Assembly (NCBI RefSeq): GCF_038397775.1
Contig: NZ_CP151650.1
Location: 4,340,001-4,404,000, forward strand
Length of the DNA: 64,000 nucleotides
Direction of reading: 5' to 3'
DNA from: Pseudomonas sp. RC10
GTDB taxonomy: Bacteria > Pseudomonadota > Gammaproteobacteria > Pseudomonadales > Pseudomonadaceae
Below are positions 37,201 to 48,104 of this stretch, one piece after another. The notes under the pieces were generated by a model. It was not told where the DNA came from, did no database searches, and was given only the letters and a program-made list of their open reading frames with translations. A program made the position numbers and the translations under genes. Position 1 is the first letter of the stretch. Each line of letters starts with the position of its first letter.

Positions 37201-38685
37201 ATGACCACACCTCAAAGCAGTTCCCCTTCGCGCCCGACCGCCAGAAAAACCGACCTGATTTACGGGCTCAACGATCGCCCGCACTTCACGGCCGCGATCT
37301 TCGCCGCACTGCAACACGTGCTCGCCAGCTTCGTCGGCATCATCACCCCGACCCTGATCGTCGGCGGCGTGCTGGGCCTGGACAGTGAAGTGCCCTACCT
37401 GATCAGCATGGCGTTGTTCGTGTCCGGCCTCGGCACGTTCGTGCAGGCCAAACGCTTCGGCCCCATCGGCTCGGGCTTGTTGTGTTTGCAAGGCACCAGT
37501 TTTTCCTTTCTCAGCGTGATCCTCAGTGCCGGTTTTCTGGTGAAAAGTCGCGGAGGTGGCACCGACGAAATCCTCTCGACCATCTTCGGCGTGTGTTTCT
37601 GCGCCGCGTTCGTCGAGGTGGTGCTGAGCCAGTTCATCGGCAAATTGCGCAAGCTGATCACCCCGGTGGTGACCGGCACGATCATCACACTGATGGGCCT
37701 GTCATTGCTCAAAGTGGCCATGACCGACATGGCGGGCGGCTTCGGCGCCACGGACCTTGGCTCGGCCGCCAACCTCGGACTTGCCGCACTGGTGCTGGTC
37801 ACGATTGTGGTCCTCAACCGTTTCAATATTCCGCTGCTGCGCCTGAGCGCGATCATCATCGGGCTGACGCTGGGCTTTCTGGTGGCGTGGTACATGGGGC
37901 GGATTGATTTCGCGCACATGCCGCACGTGCCGGTGATGAGCATTCCGGTGCCGTTCAAATACGGCTTTTCCTTCGACCTGCTGGCGTTCATCCCGATTGC
38001 GGTGATCTTTCTGGTCTCCCCGTTGGAAGCGGCGGGCGACCTGACGGCCAACTCGATGATTTCCCAGCAGCCTGTGAGCGGCCCGGTGTACATCCGCCGG
38101 ATCAAATCGGGTCTTCTCGCCGACGGCCTCAACTCGGCCATGGCCGCGACGTTCAACAGCCTGCCGATGGTGACGTTCGCCCAGAACAACGGCGTGATCC
38201 AGCTGACCGGCGTGGCCAGCCGTTACGTGGCGTTTTTCATCGCCGGGATTCTGGTGCTGCTGGGCCTGTTCCCGATCATCGGCGCGGTGCTGCAATTGAT
38301 GCCAAAGCCGGTGCTCGGTGGCGCGACGCTGATCATGTTCGGCACCGTGGCGGTGGCCGGGATCAAGATTCTGTCCGAAGCCGGGCTGCATCGGCGCAAT
38401 ATGCTGATCGTGGCGATTTCACTGGGCATGGGCCTGGGTGTGGCGGCGGTGCCTGAAGTCCTGCGCGAGTTGCCGAAGGCGCTGCACAACATCTTCGAAT
38501 CGCCGATCACAGTGGGCGCCTTCTGCGCGATCCTGCTCAACATCTTTCTGCCGGAAGAGCATATAGAAGACGAGGTCACCGAGTTCGACCCGGAAGCCTC
38601 GACGGTGAAGGTGTTGCAAGACCCGGCAAAAGCCCCGGAAACAGAACCTCTCTCGCCACACGCGGTCGCACAGTTGGAACGCTAG
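37201..38685 (+). CDS. NCS2 nucleobase:cation symporter (xanthine/uracil permease type)
   Basis: A 494-residue membrane protein with 12-14 helices. NCS2 hallmarks are LNDRPHFTAAIFAALQHVLASFVGIITPTLIVGG at the start (His/Gln motif), the GTSFSFL region in TM3, and the TM8-10 core SPLEAAGDLTANSMISQQPVSG with the key Glu in PLEAAGDL and NSMISQQP. FNSLPMVTFAQNNGVIQLTGVASR carries the conserved NNGV...GVASR motif. This group transports xanthine, uric acid or uracil by proton or sodium symport. No purine catabolic genes are adjacent. The ATG at 37201 is preferred. Confidence 0.92.
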   Translation: MTTPQSSSPSRPTARKTDLIYGLNDRPHFTAAIFAALQHVLASFVGIITPTLIVGGVLGLDSEVPYLISMALFVSGLGTFVQAKRFGPIGSGLLCLQGTSFSFLSVILSAGFLVKSRGGGTDEILSTIFGVCFCAAFVEVVLSQFIGKLRKLITPVVTGTIITLMGLSLLKVAMTDMAGGFGATDLGSAANLGLAALVLVTIVVLNRFNIPLLRLSAIIIGLTLGFLVAWYMGRIDFAHMPHVPVMSIPVPFKYGFSFDLLAFIPIAVIFLVSPLEAAGDLTANSMISQQPVSGPVYIRRIKSGLLADGLNSAMAATFNSLPMVTFAQNNGVIQLTGVASRYVAFFIAGILVLLGLFPIIGAVLQLMPKPVLGGATLIMFGTVAVAGIKILSEAGLHRRNMLIVAISLGMGLGVAAVPEVLRELPKALHNIFESPITVGAFCAILLNIFLPEEHIEDEVTEFDPEASTVKVLQDPAKAPETEPLSPHAVAQLER

Positions 38686-38737
38686 GCTTAACTGAGCGGG
38701 AGCCCTCTCCCGCCCTGCCTCGCCACTGGAGCCCCCA

Positions 38738-39217
38738 ATGCCGCTACGCCCAATCCGTTCGCTGTTCGCCTGCCTGCTGATTCTGGCGTTGAGCGCCTGC
38801 GCGCTGTTTCCCAACCGCGACCCGCTGAACATCAATGTGGTAGGCATCGAACCGCTGCCGGGTCAGGACCTGGAAATTCGCTTCGCCGTCAAACTGCGCC
38901 TGCAAAACCCCAACGATGTCGACATTCCCTATGACGGCGTGGCGCTGAACCTCGACGTCAACGGCAAGCTGCTCGCGTCCGGCGTCAGTGACCAGAAAGG
39001 CACGATCACGCGGTTTTCCGAAGGCGTGCTGACCGTGCCCGTGACGGTATCGGCCTTCGCCGCGCTGCGCCAGGCGGTGGGCCTGACCGAACAACAGCGT
39101 CTGGACAATCTGCCGTACGAACTGCACGGCAAACTGGCCGGCGGGCTGTTCGGAACCATGCGCTTCTACGACAGTGGCACGTTGAGCCTGCCGCAGCCAG
39201 CGAGCGGCAGTTGGTAA
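38738..39217 (+). CDS. LEA type 2 / WHy-domain lipoprotein
   Basis: A 159-residue lipoprotein. The signal peptide ends with the lipobox LSAC (Cys at about 21). The mature part (about 30-150) is a WHy/LEA14-like beta-sandwich, with the pattern LNINVVGIEPLPGQDLEIRF and LRLQNPNDVDIPYDGVALNLDVNGKLLASGVS. The family is linked to desiccation or general stress protection in the periplasm. It lies 52 nt after the permease gene, possibly in the same transcript, and converges with the TetR gene 29 nt further on. Confidence 0.88.
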   Translation: MPLRPIRSLFACLLILALSACALFPNRDPLNINVVGIEPLPGQDLEIRFAVKLRLQNPNDVDIPYDGVALNLDVNGKLLASGVSDQKGTITRFSEGVLTVPVTVSAFAALRQAVGLTEQQRLDNLPYELHGKLAGGLFGTMRFYDSGTLSLPQPASGSW

Positions 39218-39246
39218 GCGCCGTCGATTGAACGCTGCTCCTGGTT

Positions 39247-39810
39247 TCAGCCCGGTAGCAATCCAATCGACCGATAGTCATCGACGATCGCGTCGTACAG
39301 TGAAATGTCCGCTCGACCCCGGGCGCTCAATTGCGCGCCAGCGATGCCGGAAAAAATCGCAAAAGCCCGCCGCTCGGCACCGGCCTCATCCACAAGACCG
39401 GCCAGCACCAGCATCTTGCTCAGCCACGCCACGTTGACGTCTGCGAACACCTGCACCTCGGTCTGCACATTCGGCGGCAGGTCGTCGTATTCGGACGCCA
39501 TGAAGCTGCACATGCACATGCGGTTCCCCGTTTCCAGCGCCACGCGGAAAGTGCCGGGGTAGCGACGAAGGCACTCGACAGGGTCTTCCAGCTCCGCGTA
39601 CATCGCGTCCAACGCGGCGCCCGCGTCTTCCCAATAACGCCTGGCAACCGCCACGCCGAGGTCCGCCTTGCTCGGAAAGTGGTGATACAGGCTCGCGGCC
39701 TTGATCCCCACTTCGGTCGCCAGGTCACGGAAATTCAGGCCGTTGTAGCCGTGCGCCTGCCCGGCGAGCCTGGCCGCCGCCAAAATTGCTTCACGAGAAT
39801 TGGTGCTCAT
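39247..39810 (-). CDS. TetR-family regulator
   Basis: A 187-residue TetR regulator. The helix-turn-helix (about 4-50) reads REAILAAARLAGQAHGYNGLNFRDLA, with GIKAASLYHHFPSKADL as recognition helix. The C-terminal domain is helical with several Met/Cys residues (NRMCMCSFMASEYDD), which might sense electrophiles; that is inference. It is divergent from an amidase gene, with two 16-bp palindromes of the form TACC-N8-GGTA between them, so it probably represses both. The ATG at 39810 is preferred to the start 12 nt upstream. Confidence 0.9.
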   Translation of the reverse strand: MSTNSREAILAAARLAGQAHGYNGLNFRDLATEVGIKAASLYHHFPSKADLGVAVARRYWEDAGAALDAMYAELEDPVECLRRYPGTFRVALETGNRMCMCSFMASEYDDLPPNVQTEVQVFADVNVAWLSKMLVLAGLVDEAGAERRAFAIFSGIAGAQLSARGRADISLYDAIVDDYRSIGLLPG

Positions 39811-39851
39811 AGCCGTCTCCACTGATCAGCCGCCACGTTAACAAAAAAGCC

Positions 39852-39924
39852 TACCAACTGCTAGGTATAGACTTGACAGCCTTGTGTGATGACGCCTAGC
39901 ATCCGCCCTACCAAGTGATCGGTA
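39852..39924. promoter_or_regulatory. Two TetR-type operators TACC-N8-GGTA
   Basis: TACCAACTGCTAGGTA at 39852-39867 and TACCAAGTGATCGGTA at 39909-39924. The two share the consensus TACCAANTGNTNGGTA and lie between the divergent tetR and amidase genes, one nearer each gene. Confidence 0.75.
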
Positions 39925-39967
39925 GGAATATCCCGACGATCATATCTTGTTGAACCTCATGGGAAAC

Positions 39968-41377
39968 ATGACTGTGAAAAATGACATCACTTCATCCGAC
40001 GCCACACAACTCGCCAGCCTGATCCGCAATCGTGAACTGTCTTCAGTCGAGGTCGTAAAAGCGCACCTTGATCGCATCGAAGCGGTAAACCCCAAAATCA
40101 ACGCCATCGTGACCCTCAACGCTGAAGGCGCACTGGCCGCAGCGAATCAGGCGGACAAAGCGATCGCCCGTGGCGACAAGACCGGCCCTCTTCATGGCGT
40201 TCCCTTCACCGTTAAAGACGCGCTCGACACGGCGGGCATCCTGACCCAACGCGGTTCGCGCTTCTTCGCCGGCAACGTGCCGACTCAAGACGCTTCCACC
40301 GTCGCCCGTCTGAAAAGCGCAGGCGGCATCATCCTTGCGAAAACCAATCTGCCAGAGTTCTCTACCTGGACCGAATCCGACAACCTGCTCACCGGTCGCA
40401 CTAACAACCCATGGAATCTGGACCGCACGCCGGGCGGCTCGTCCGGTGGCGAATCCGCCGCCATCGCTGCGGGCATGTCGCCGCTGGGCATTGGCAGTGA
40501 CGTCGCCATTTCGGTCCGTGGCCCCGCCGCCTTCACCGGCATCGCGGCGTTGAAAGCCACCCACGGCCGCATTCCTTACAGCGGTCATTTCCCCACCGTG
40601 ACCTCGCAGTGGTGGCACGTCGGTCCGATGGCCCGAACCGTGCGCGACGTAGCCCTCGCCTACTCGCTGCTCAAAGGCCCTGATGGCGCTGACGGTTATG
40701 CCGTGCACGCGAAAACCGCGATCGCCGATACGGCGCGCATTTCCGGGCAAACCATTCGTGTGGGTTGGGTATCGGACGCGGCGTTCGGCCCGGTCGATCC
40801 TGAAATCACCGCCGCCGTGAAAGCCGCCGCGTCACAACTTGCGGCCCTCGGGTGCGACGTCGAGGAAGTCACGCTACCGTTCCTCGACGATCCGCTCTCC
40901 CCGCTGATGCTGATGGTCTACGCCGAACTGGCCCCGGAAATCCGCAAACTGGCCAAAGGTCGCGAACACGATCTGCACGCTGTAGGCCAAGGCATCTACG
41001 ATTCGCCGGACCCGTCGTTCACTGACTTCAACGCCGCGTTGCGCAAGGCCGAAGCCCTGCGTTCAGCGTTCTCTGCGTGGTTCGATCAGTACGATGTCCT
41101 GCTGTGCCCGGTGACCCCGATGACGGCCACGCCGCATGGCGCGCAAGAACTGGTCGTCAACGGTCAGACCGTCTCGTGGCTGCACGTGATGAGCGCCACT
41201 TCGGCGTTCAACCTGACCGGCCTGCCCGCGCTGTCGGTGCCGTTCGCCTTGAGTTCCGAGCGCCTGCCGATCAGCGTCCAACTGGTCTCTCGCTGGTTGA
41301 ACGAAGACGTGATCCTGCAACTGGGTGCGTTGCTCGAACGTCGTGGTGGTCTGGGGGATACCTGGCCGAGCCTGTGA
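39968..41377 (+). CDS. Amidase-signature family enzyme with altered GGS motif
   Basis: A 469-residue amidase-signature protein. The catalytic Lys is in GVPFTVKDALDTAG (about residue 79). The Gly/Ser-rich segment TPGGSSGGESAAIAAGMSPLG carries the cis-Ser. The nucleophile region reads GSDVAISVRGPAAF, where most relatives have D-x-G-G-S-[IV]-R; the Ser nucleophile (about 182) is kept but the two Gly are Ala-Ile. Relatives hydrolyse amides, but the altered oxyanion loop leaves the activity uncertain. The start is chosen at ATG 39968; ATG 39959 and TTG 39947 are alternatives and none has a strong ribosome-binding site. It is controlled by the divergent TetR gene. Confidence 0.85.
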   Translation: MTVKNDITSSDATQLASLIRNRELSSVEVVKAHLDRIEAVNPKINAIVTLNAEGALAAANQADKAIARGDKTGPLHGVPFTVKDALDTAGILTQRGSRFFAGNVPTQDASTVARLKSAGGIILAKTNLPEFSTWTESDNLLTGRTNNPWNLDRTPGGSSGGESAAIAAGMSPLGIGSDVAISVRGPAAFTGIAALKATHGRIPYSGHFPTVTSQWWHVGPMARTVRDVALAYSLLKGPDGADGYAVHAKTAIADTARISGQTIRVGWVSDAAFGPVDPEITAAVKAAASQLAALGCDVEEVTLPFLDDPLSPLMLMVYAELAPEIRKLAKGREHDLHAVGQGIYDSPDPSFTDFNAALRKAEALRSAFSAWFDQYDVLLCPVTPMTATPHGAQELVVNGQTVSWLHVMSATSAFNLTGLPALSVPFALSSERLPISVQLVSRWLNEDVILQLGALLERRGGLGDTWPSL

Positions 41378-41442
41378 CTCAGGCGCTGCGCGTATAACGC
41401 GCAGGTGAACGTCATCCTTCAGCAATCACGTTGAAGCCCACC

Positions 41443-41480
41443 GCCTGGGACCCACTCGATGCTCCCAGGCAATTTTCATT
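41443..41480 (+). terminator. Probable terminator downstream of the amidase gene
   Basis: Perfect stem GCCTGGGA/TCCCAGGC followed by AATTTTCATTT. A smaller hairpin CTGCGCG/CGCGCAG lies at 41386-41404 just after the stop. Confidence 0.6.
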
Positions 41481-41606
41481 TCACGCCTGACAGGCGCCTT
41501 GAACACACGTCTTATATTTAATGTGTAATATCATGCCTGTCGTTGATGACTCACCCCTCCATTCGCGTTCGAAAACTGAACCTTGTCCACTGCTCAGGAG
41601 ACCGGA

Positions 41607-42824
41607 ATGTCAGACCTCGGTAACCCCTCTCCATCGCTCGTCCGCCCGGCCAGGGCGTTCGCATTTCCTTTACTGGCCACGGTGCTGTTCGCTTACTTCT
41701 TTGCGGCCAGCACCCCTTCACCGCTGTTCGTCGTGTTCCAGCATCATTGGGGGTTTTCGTCCGGCCTGTTGACCGTGGCGTTTTCCGCCTACGCCATCAC
41801 CCTGCTGGTCGCCCTGCTCAGCGCGGGCTCGCTGTCCGATCACATTGGCCGCAAACCGGTGATCGTCGGCGCGCTACTGCTGCAGACGCTGGCGATGGTG
41901 CTGTTCGCCTACGCCGGTGACATCCAGCAATTGATCTTCGCCCGCTGTCTTCAGGGCCTGGCGACGGGGATTGCCAGCGGCGCGTTGTCCGCCGCCGTGG
42001 TCGAAGCCGCACCCGCCCATCAGAAAAAGGCGGGTGCCTTGTTCAGCAGCATCGCGCCTCTGGCCGGGTTGGCAACGGGCTCGTTGATCACCGGGCTGTC
42101 GATGTACTGGATTGGCCATCCAGAAGTGACCGTGTTCGTCGCACTGGCGGTGGTGTTTCCGCTGGCCGCAGTGGGCGTTGCCCGCGTGCCGGAAACCTCA
42201 AGTCGGCGGGCGGGCGCCCTGGCGTCGTTGATGCCTCGCGTGTCGGTGACGCCTCGCGCCCGGAGTGCCTACGTTCGAAGCGTGCCATTGTTGCTTTCGA
42301 TCTGGGCGCTGTGCGGGCTGTACATGTCGTTGGCACCGTCGATCCTGCACGGCGTGTTTGAGGTCGACAGCGCCGGGCTCAATGGCCTGACCGTCGCGGC
42401 GCTCTGTGGCCCGGCAGCCGTGGCGGCTGCGGTCATGGGCCGCCTGTTTTCCCCGTCGTTGTGCGCGGCGCTGGGAGCACTGGGCATCGTCATGGGGCTG
42501 GCGATCCTCATTGGCGCGCTGTCATGGGGCGGTGTGTTGCCGTTCTTCGTAGGCACCGTGGTGGCGGGCATCGGTTCGGGCGCCGGGTTCTCGGCGGTCC
42601 TGCAAACCCTGGCGCCGTTGGCCGATGCCCATGAGCGCGCAGAATTGTTCGCGGCCATTTTCGTGGCTTGCTACCTGTCGCTCAGCCTGCCACCGATCAT
42701 CGCCGGCTTCGGCGTGGGGCACTTCGGCCTTTTCGACACCAGCCTCGTGTATCTGACGGCGCTGCTGATCGTCGCCCTGATCACCGGCGTCGTTCATTGG
42801 CGGCATCATCGCCTTCCAGACTGA
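41607..42824 (+). CDS. MFS transporter, DHA-type
   Basis: A 405-residue major facilitator with about 12 helices. SAGSLSDHIGRKPVIVGALLLQTLAM is the loop 2-3 motif, and RCLQGLATGIASGALSAAVVE is the TM4-5 region of drug:H+ antiporters. The second half is weakly conserved (GLYMSLAPSILHGVF, VAGIGSGAGFSAVLQTLAP). It is probably an efflux pump with unknown substrate. The ATG at 41607 follows CAGGAGACCGGA. The gene stands alone between the amidase and the bkd terminator. The palindrome ATATT-N8-AATAT at 41514-41531 upstream may be regulatory. Confidence 0.87.
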   Translation: MSDLGNPSPSLVRPARAFAFPLLATVLFAYFFAASTPSPLFVVFQHHWGFSSGLLTVAFSAYAITLLVALLSAGSLSDHIGRKPVIVGALLLQTLAMVLFAYAGDIQQLIFARCLQGLATGIASGALSAAVVEAAPAHQKKAGALFSSIAPLAGLATGSLITGLSMYWIGHPEVTVFVALAVVFPLAAVGVARVPETSSRRAGALASLMPRVSVTPRARSAYVRSVPLLLSIWALCGLYMSLAPSILHGVFEVDSAGLNGLTVAALCGPAAVAAAVMGRLFSPSLCAALGALGIVMGLAILIGALSWGGVLPFFVGTVVAGIGSGAGFSAVLQTLAPLADAHERAELFAAIFVACYLSLSLPPIIAGFGVGHFGLFDTSLVYLTALLIVALITGVVHWRHHRLPD

Positions 42825-42896
42825 AGCCTATACCGGCTCGGTTGATTGCCCCTCGGCCTGGGCTTTCTCCCGAGCCTGGGCAGGGCCTGACCAGGC

Positions 42897-42931
42897 AAAA
42901 AAAACGCAGTCACGGCCTGGCCCTGACTGCG
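42897..42931 (-). terminator. Rho-independent terminator of the bkd operon
   Basis: On the minus strand CGCAGTCA pairs with TGACTGCG around an 11-nt loop, followed by eight T residues. It lies 34 nt beyond the lpdV stop. Confidence 0.9.
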
Positions 42932-42964
42932 CGTTCTCTCGCCCCCTCCTACCCGATCGATCCA

Positions 42965-44353
42965 TCACAGATGAATCGCCTTGCCCAGTGCCCGCAGGCA
43001 CGCCTCCTGCAACGCCTCGCCCTGGGTCGGGTGCGCATGCACCGTCCCCGCCACATCCTCCAGCCGCGCACCGGTTTCGATCAACAGCGCGAACGCTGCC
43101 GACAATTCCGATGTGCCCGCGCCCACGCCTTGTAGACCCAGCAGCAGGTGGTTGTCCGCCCGCGCCACAACGCGGATGAAGCCGTCCTCGCGTTCGGTAG
43201 TCATGGCACGGCCATTGGCCTGAAACGGAAAACTGGCGTTGAGGATGTCGATCCCCTGCGCCACCGCTTCACCCGGCAACAGGCCCACCGTGACGATTTC
43301 CGGGTCGGTGAAACACACCGCCGGAATGCAGCGGCGGTCCCATTGTGTTTTGTGCCCGGCGGCGATTTCCGCCACCATTTCGCCTTGCGCCATGGCTCGG
43401 TGCGCCAGCATCGGCTCGCCGGTCACGTCACCGATGGCGTACACCCCGTTCATGGATGTGCGGCAGGTGTCGTCGATCTTGATGAACGGCCCATTCATGC
43501 CCAGCGACAGTTTTTCCAGGCCCCAGCCAGTGGTGCGCGGCGTGCGGCCCACGGTGACCAGAATCTTGTCAGCCTCCAGCGCCCGCTGGCCCGTGGGTGT
43601 GTCCACCAAAAGCCCGCCGCTCTCCGCCAATCCCACCGCTCTGGATTCGGTCAAGACCTCAACGCCCAGTGCCGCCAGGCGCGCGGCCACCGGCGCGGTC
43701 AGGTCCTTGTCGTACTGCGGCAGAATGCGCGCAGTGGCCTCGACCACCGTCACCTTTGCCCCCAACTTGGCGTAGGCCGTGCCCAGTTCCAGCCCGATGT
43801 AGCCGCCGCCCACCACCACCAGCCGCTTGGGAATCTCTGCCAGCGACAGCGCTTCGGTGGACGAAATGACCGGCCCGCCGAACGGCAGCGTCGGCACTTC
43901 CACGGGTGTCGAACCGCTGGCGATGACGATCATCTGCGCGGTGATCGAGTGCGTGCCGTCGGCGGATTCGACGCGCACGGTCTTGCCGTCGACGACCGTG
44001 GCGTGCCCCGTGATCACGCGCACCTTGGCTTTCTTTAACAGACCCGCCACCCCGCCGTTGAGGCGCGAAACGATCTGGTCTTTCCAGGCCAACGTCTTGG
44101 CGAAATCGATGGTGGGGGCCGAGGCCGAAATGCCCAGCGGCGCGTGGTCGGCGAAGGTCTGCAACCGATGAAACTCATCAGCCGCGTGGATCAGCGCCTT
44201 CGACGGAATGCAGCCGATGTTCAGGCAGGTGCCGCCCGGTTTGGCGGCTTCCACGATCACCGTGTCCACGCCCAGTTGCCCGGCGCGGATGGCGCATACG
44301 TAGCCGCCGGGGCCTGCGCCGATGACGAGCAATTTGCAGGAAATCTCACTCAT
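42965..44353 (-). CDS. lpdV: Dihydrolipoyl dehydrogenase of the branched-chain complex
   Basis: A 462-residue flavoprotein E3. It shows the FAD-binding [19 protein letters not shown], the redox disulfide [15 protein letters not shown] (about 40-54), the NAD-binding [16 protein letters not shown] (about 178-193), and the C-terminal interface [12 protein letters not shown] with the catalytic His. It reoxidises the lipoyl groups of BkdB. The gene order bkdA1-A2-B-lpdV is that of the P. putida bkd operon, where this is the valine-specific LPD-Val. It starts 2 nt downstream of bkdB and ends in a strong terminator. Confidence 0.95.
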   Translation of the reverse strand: MSEISCKLLVIGAGPGGYVCAIRAGQLGVDTVIVEAAKPGGTCLNIGCIPSKALIHAADEFHRLQTFADHAPLGISASAPTIDFAKTLAWKDQIVSRLNGGVAGLLKKAKVRVITGHATVVDGKTVRVESADGTHSITAQMIVIASGSTPVEVPTLPFGGPVISSTEALSLAEIPKRLVVVGGGYIGLELGTAYAKLGAKVTVVEATARILPQYDKDLTAPVAARLAALGVEVLTESRAVGLAESGGLLVDTPTGQRALEADKILVTVGRTPRTTGWGLEKLSLGMNGPFIKIDDTCRTSMNGVYAIGDVTGEPMLAHRAMAQGEMVAEIAAGHKTQWDRRCIPAVCFTDPEIVTVGLLPGEAVAQGIDILNASFPFQANGRAMTTEREDGFIRVVARADNHLLLGLQGVGAGTSELSAAFALLIETGARLEDVAGTVHAHPTQGEALQEACLRALGKAIHL

Positions 44354-44354
44354 G

Positions 44355-45656
44355 TCATTGCTCCACGAACATCAACGCAGGGGTTTCCAGCAGCGCCTTC
44401 AGACGCTGGATAAACACCGCCGCGTCCCAGCCGTCGATCACCCGGTGATCGAAGCTGCACGAGATGTTCATCATCTTGCGGGGCACGAACGCCGCGCCGT
44501 CCCAATGGGGCCGCACGGCCATTCGGTTGATGCCGATGATGGCCACCTCCGGACGGTTGATGATCGGCGTGGTGGACAACGCGCCCAGCGGACCCAGCGA
44601 GCTGATGGTGATGGTGGAGCCAGACAATTCTTCACGCGCTGCCGTGCCGGTCCGCGCCGCTTCTGCGACCCGCGCCACTTCATCCGCGGACTGCCAGAGG
44701 TTCAAGGTTTCGGCGTGCTGCACCACCGGGACCATGAGGCCGCTGGGGGTCTGTGTCGCAATGCCGATGTGCACCCCGGCGAACTGACGAATCACGTTGG
44801 CCTCGTCGTCGTAATGGGCGTTGAGGCCAGGCTGATCGCGCACGGCCAGGATCATCGCTTTCATCACGAACGGCAGCAGGGTCAGCTTGGTGCGCCCGCC
44901 TTGGCCGTTGAGTTTGCTGCGCAGGTCTTCCAGCGCCGTGACGTCGATTTCTTCGACGATGGTGATGTGGGCGATGGTGCGTTTGGCCAGTTGCATGCGC
45001 TCGGCGATCTTGCGCCGCAGGCCCATGACGCGGACCTCACTGACCGAGTTGTCCCGCGCCGGTTTGCCTGTTCCCTGAGCCACGCCACCGCCCGCGATCC
45101 ACGCCTCCAGATCGTCATGGGTGATGCGTCCGGCACCGCCCGACCCGCGCACCTGGCGCAGATCGATTCCCGCGTCGCGGGCACGGCCGCGCACTGACGG
45201 GGACGCCAGCGGTTTCTCGCCTTCAGCCCGCAACGGCACCGGCGTGACGGAGGCGGGTGACGTTTCAAGTGTTGGGCTCACCGCCTGAGGTTTCACGGGC
45301 GATGCCGCCTGCGCGACAGCGTTCGTGGCCGGTTCGGTAACGGACGGTTCAGCGGCGCCAGGACTCGCTTGACTCGACTGCGCCACCGGCGTTCCAGCGC
45401 GAGCATTGCCCTCACCCTCAACCTCAAGGCGAATCAATTCCGCGCCGACCGCGATCAGCGCGCCCAACTCGCCACCAAGCCAGGTCACTTTGCCGCTCAC
45501 CGGCGAAGGAATGTCCACCGTTGCCTTGTCAGTCATCACCGTGGCGAGGGTGTCGTCCTCCTTCACCCTGTCGCCCAGCGCGACTACCCACTCGACCAAT
45601 TCCGCTTCGGCGATGCCCTCACCGATGTCGGGCATTCGAATCACGTGCGTACCCAT
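44355..45656 (-). CDS. bkdB: Branched-chain 2-oxoacid dehydrogenase E2 (acyltransferase)
   Basis: A 433-residue E2. The lipoyl domain (about 1-78) has [15 protein letters not shown] with the lipoyl Lys. An Ala/Pro-rich linker (about 80-150) leads to the peripheral-subunit-binding domain ([32 protein letters not shown]). The catalytic acyltransferase domain (about 205-433) ends in [15 protein letters not shown] with the active His. It transfers branched acyl groups to CoA. The ATG at 45656 gives [14 protein letters not shown], the family start. It sits 2 nt after bkdA2. Confidence 0.95.
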   Translation of the reverse strand: MGTHVIRMPDIGEGIAEAELVEWVVALGDRVKEDDTLATVMTDKATVDIPSPVSGKVTWLGGELGALIAVGAELIRLEVEGEGNARAGTPVAQSSQASPGAAEPSVTEPATNAVAQAASPVKPQAVSPTLETSPASVTPVPLRAEGEKPLASPSVRGRARDAGIDLRQVRGSGGAGRITHDDLEAWIAGGGVAQGTGKPARDNSVSEVRVMGLRRKIAERMQLAKRTIAHITIVEEIDVTALEDLRSKLNGQGGRTKLTLLPFVMKAMILAVRDQPGLNAHYDDEANVIRQFAGVHIGIATQTPSGLMVPVVQHAETLNLWQSADEVARVAEAARTGTAAREELSGSTITISSLGPLGALSTTPIINRPEVAIIGINRMAVRPHWDGAAFVPRKMMNISCSFDHRVIDGWDAAVFIQRLKALLETPALMFVEQ

Positions 45657-45658
45657 GC

Positions 45659-46672
45659 TCAAGCCTCCATCGTTGCTGTCAGCGCCTCGGCCACACGGGC
45701 CGGGCCGGGGAAATAATTCCACTCATGCACATGAGGGTATGGCGTGTCCCAACCCGCCACGCGGCGGATCGGCGCTTCCAGGTGATAGAAGCACTCGCCC
45801 TGCACCAGTGCAGCCAGCTCCGCACCGAAACCGGAGGTCAGCGTGGCTTCGTGGACGATCACGCAGCGCCCGGTCTTGCGCACCGAGCGAGCGATGGTTT
45901 CCAGGTCCAGCGGGATCAGCGTGCGCAGGTCGATCACTTCGGCGTCCACCCCGGATTCCTCGGCGGCAGTCAGCGCGACATGCACCATCGTGCCGTAGGC
46001 CAGCACCGTGACGTCCTTGCCCTCGCGGCGCACAGCCGCCTGACCCAGCGGTACGATATAGCGACCGTCGGGCACTTCGCCCAGCTCATGGGATTTCCAC
46101 GGCACCACCGGGCGGTCGTGATGGCCGTCGAACGGGCCGTTATACAGCCGCTTCGGCTCCAGAAAGATCACCGGGTCCGGGTCTTCCAGCGAGGCGAGCA
46201 ACAGGCCCTTGGCGTCGTAGGGATTGGACGGCACCACGGTCTTGATCCCGGCCACGTGGGTGAACAGCGACTCGGGGCTCTGGCTGTGGGTCTGGGCGCC
46301 GTAGATGCCGCCGCCCGTGGGCATGCGCACCACCAGCGGACAGGTGAACTCCCCCGCCGAGCGGTAACGCAAACGCGCCGCTTCGGAGACGATCTGGTCA
46401 TACGCCGGGTACATATAATCGGCGAACTGAATCTCCACGCACGGCTTCATGCCGTAGGCCGCCATGCCAATCGCCGCGCCCACGATCCCCAGCTCCGAGA
46501 TCGGTGCGTCGAAACAGCGGGAGGCGCCGTATTTTTTCTGCAAGCCGGCAGTGCAGCGGAACACCCCGCCGAAATAGCCCACGTCCTGGCCGAACACCAC
46601 GACATGGGGGTCTTTTTCCATCGCGACATCCATGGCATCGTGAATCGCTTCAATCATCGTCAGTCGAGCCAT
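45659..46672 (-). CDS. bkdA2: Branched-chain 2-oxoacid dehydrogenase E1 beta
   Basis: A 337-residue E1 beta subunit. It contains VVVFGQDVGYFGGVFRCTAGLQ, FDAPISELGIVGAAIGMAAYG, EIQFADYMYPAYDQIVSEAA and MPTGGGIYGAQTHSQSPES, typical transketolase-fold pyrimidine-domain motifs, plus the C-terminal VIDLRTLIPLD region. With BkdA1 it binds thiamine diphosphate and decarboxylates 2-oxoacids from valine, leucine and isoleucine. It starts 3 nt after bkdA1. Confidence 0.95.
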   Translation of the reverse strand: MARLTMIEAIHDAMDVAMEKDPHVVVFGQDVGYFGGVFRCTAGLQKKYGASRCFDAPISELGIVGAAIGMAAYGMKPCVEIQFADYMYPAYDQIVSEAARLRYRSAGEFTCPLVVRMPTGGGIYGAQTHSQSPESLFTHVAGIKTVVPSNPYDAKGLLLASLEDPDPVIFLEPKRLYNGPFDGHHDRPVVPWKSHELGEVPDGRYIVPLGQAAVRREGKDVTVLAYGTMVHVALTAAEESGVDAEVIDLRTLIPLDLETIARSVRKTGRCVIVHEATLTSGFGAELAALVQGECFYHLEAPIRRVAGWDTPYPHVHEWNYFPGPARVAEALTATMEA

Positions 46673-46675
46673 GAC

Positions 46676-47929
<1,254 letters not shown>

Positions 47930-48104
47930 TTATTTTTATTGTCGTGGCAGCACTCGCTCACCCTTGGGATGAGCAGGGGTATTGTCCGAACAACAAAAGC
48001 CTATCGATGAATCGTCAAAATGAGCTTCCAAATGTTTCGTCGTTTTGTTAATCAGGCAGGAGATTCCTTCAATACCTTCCTGCGTTGTGAATGGATATTT
48101 CGAG

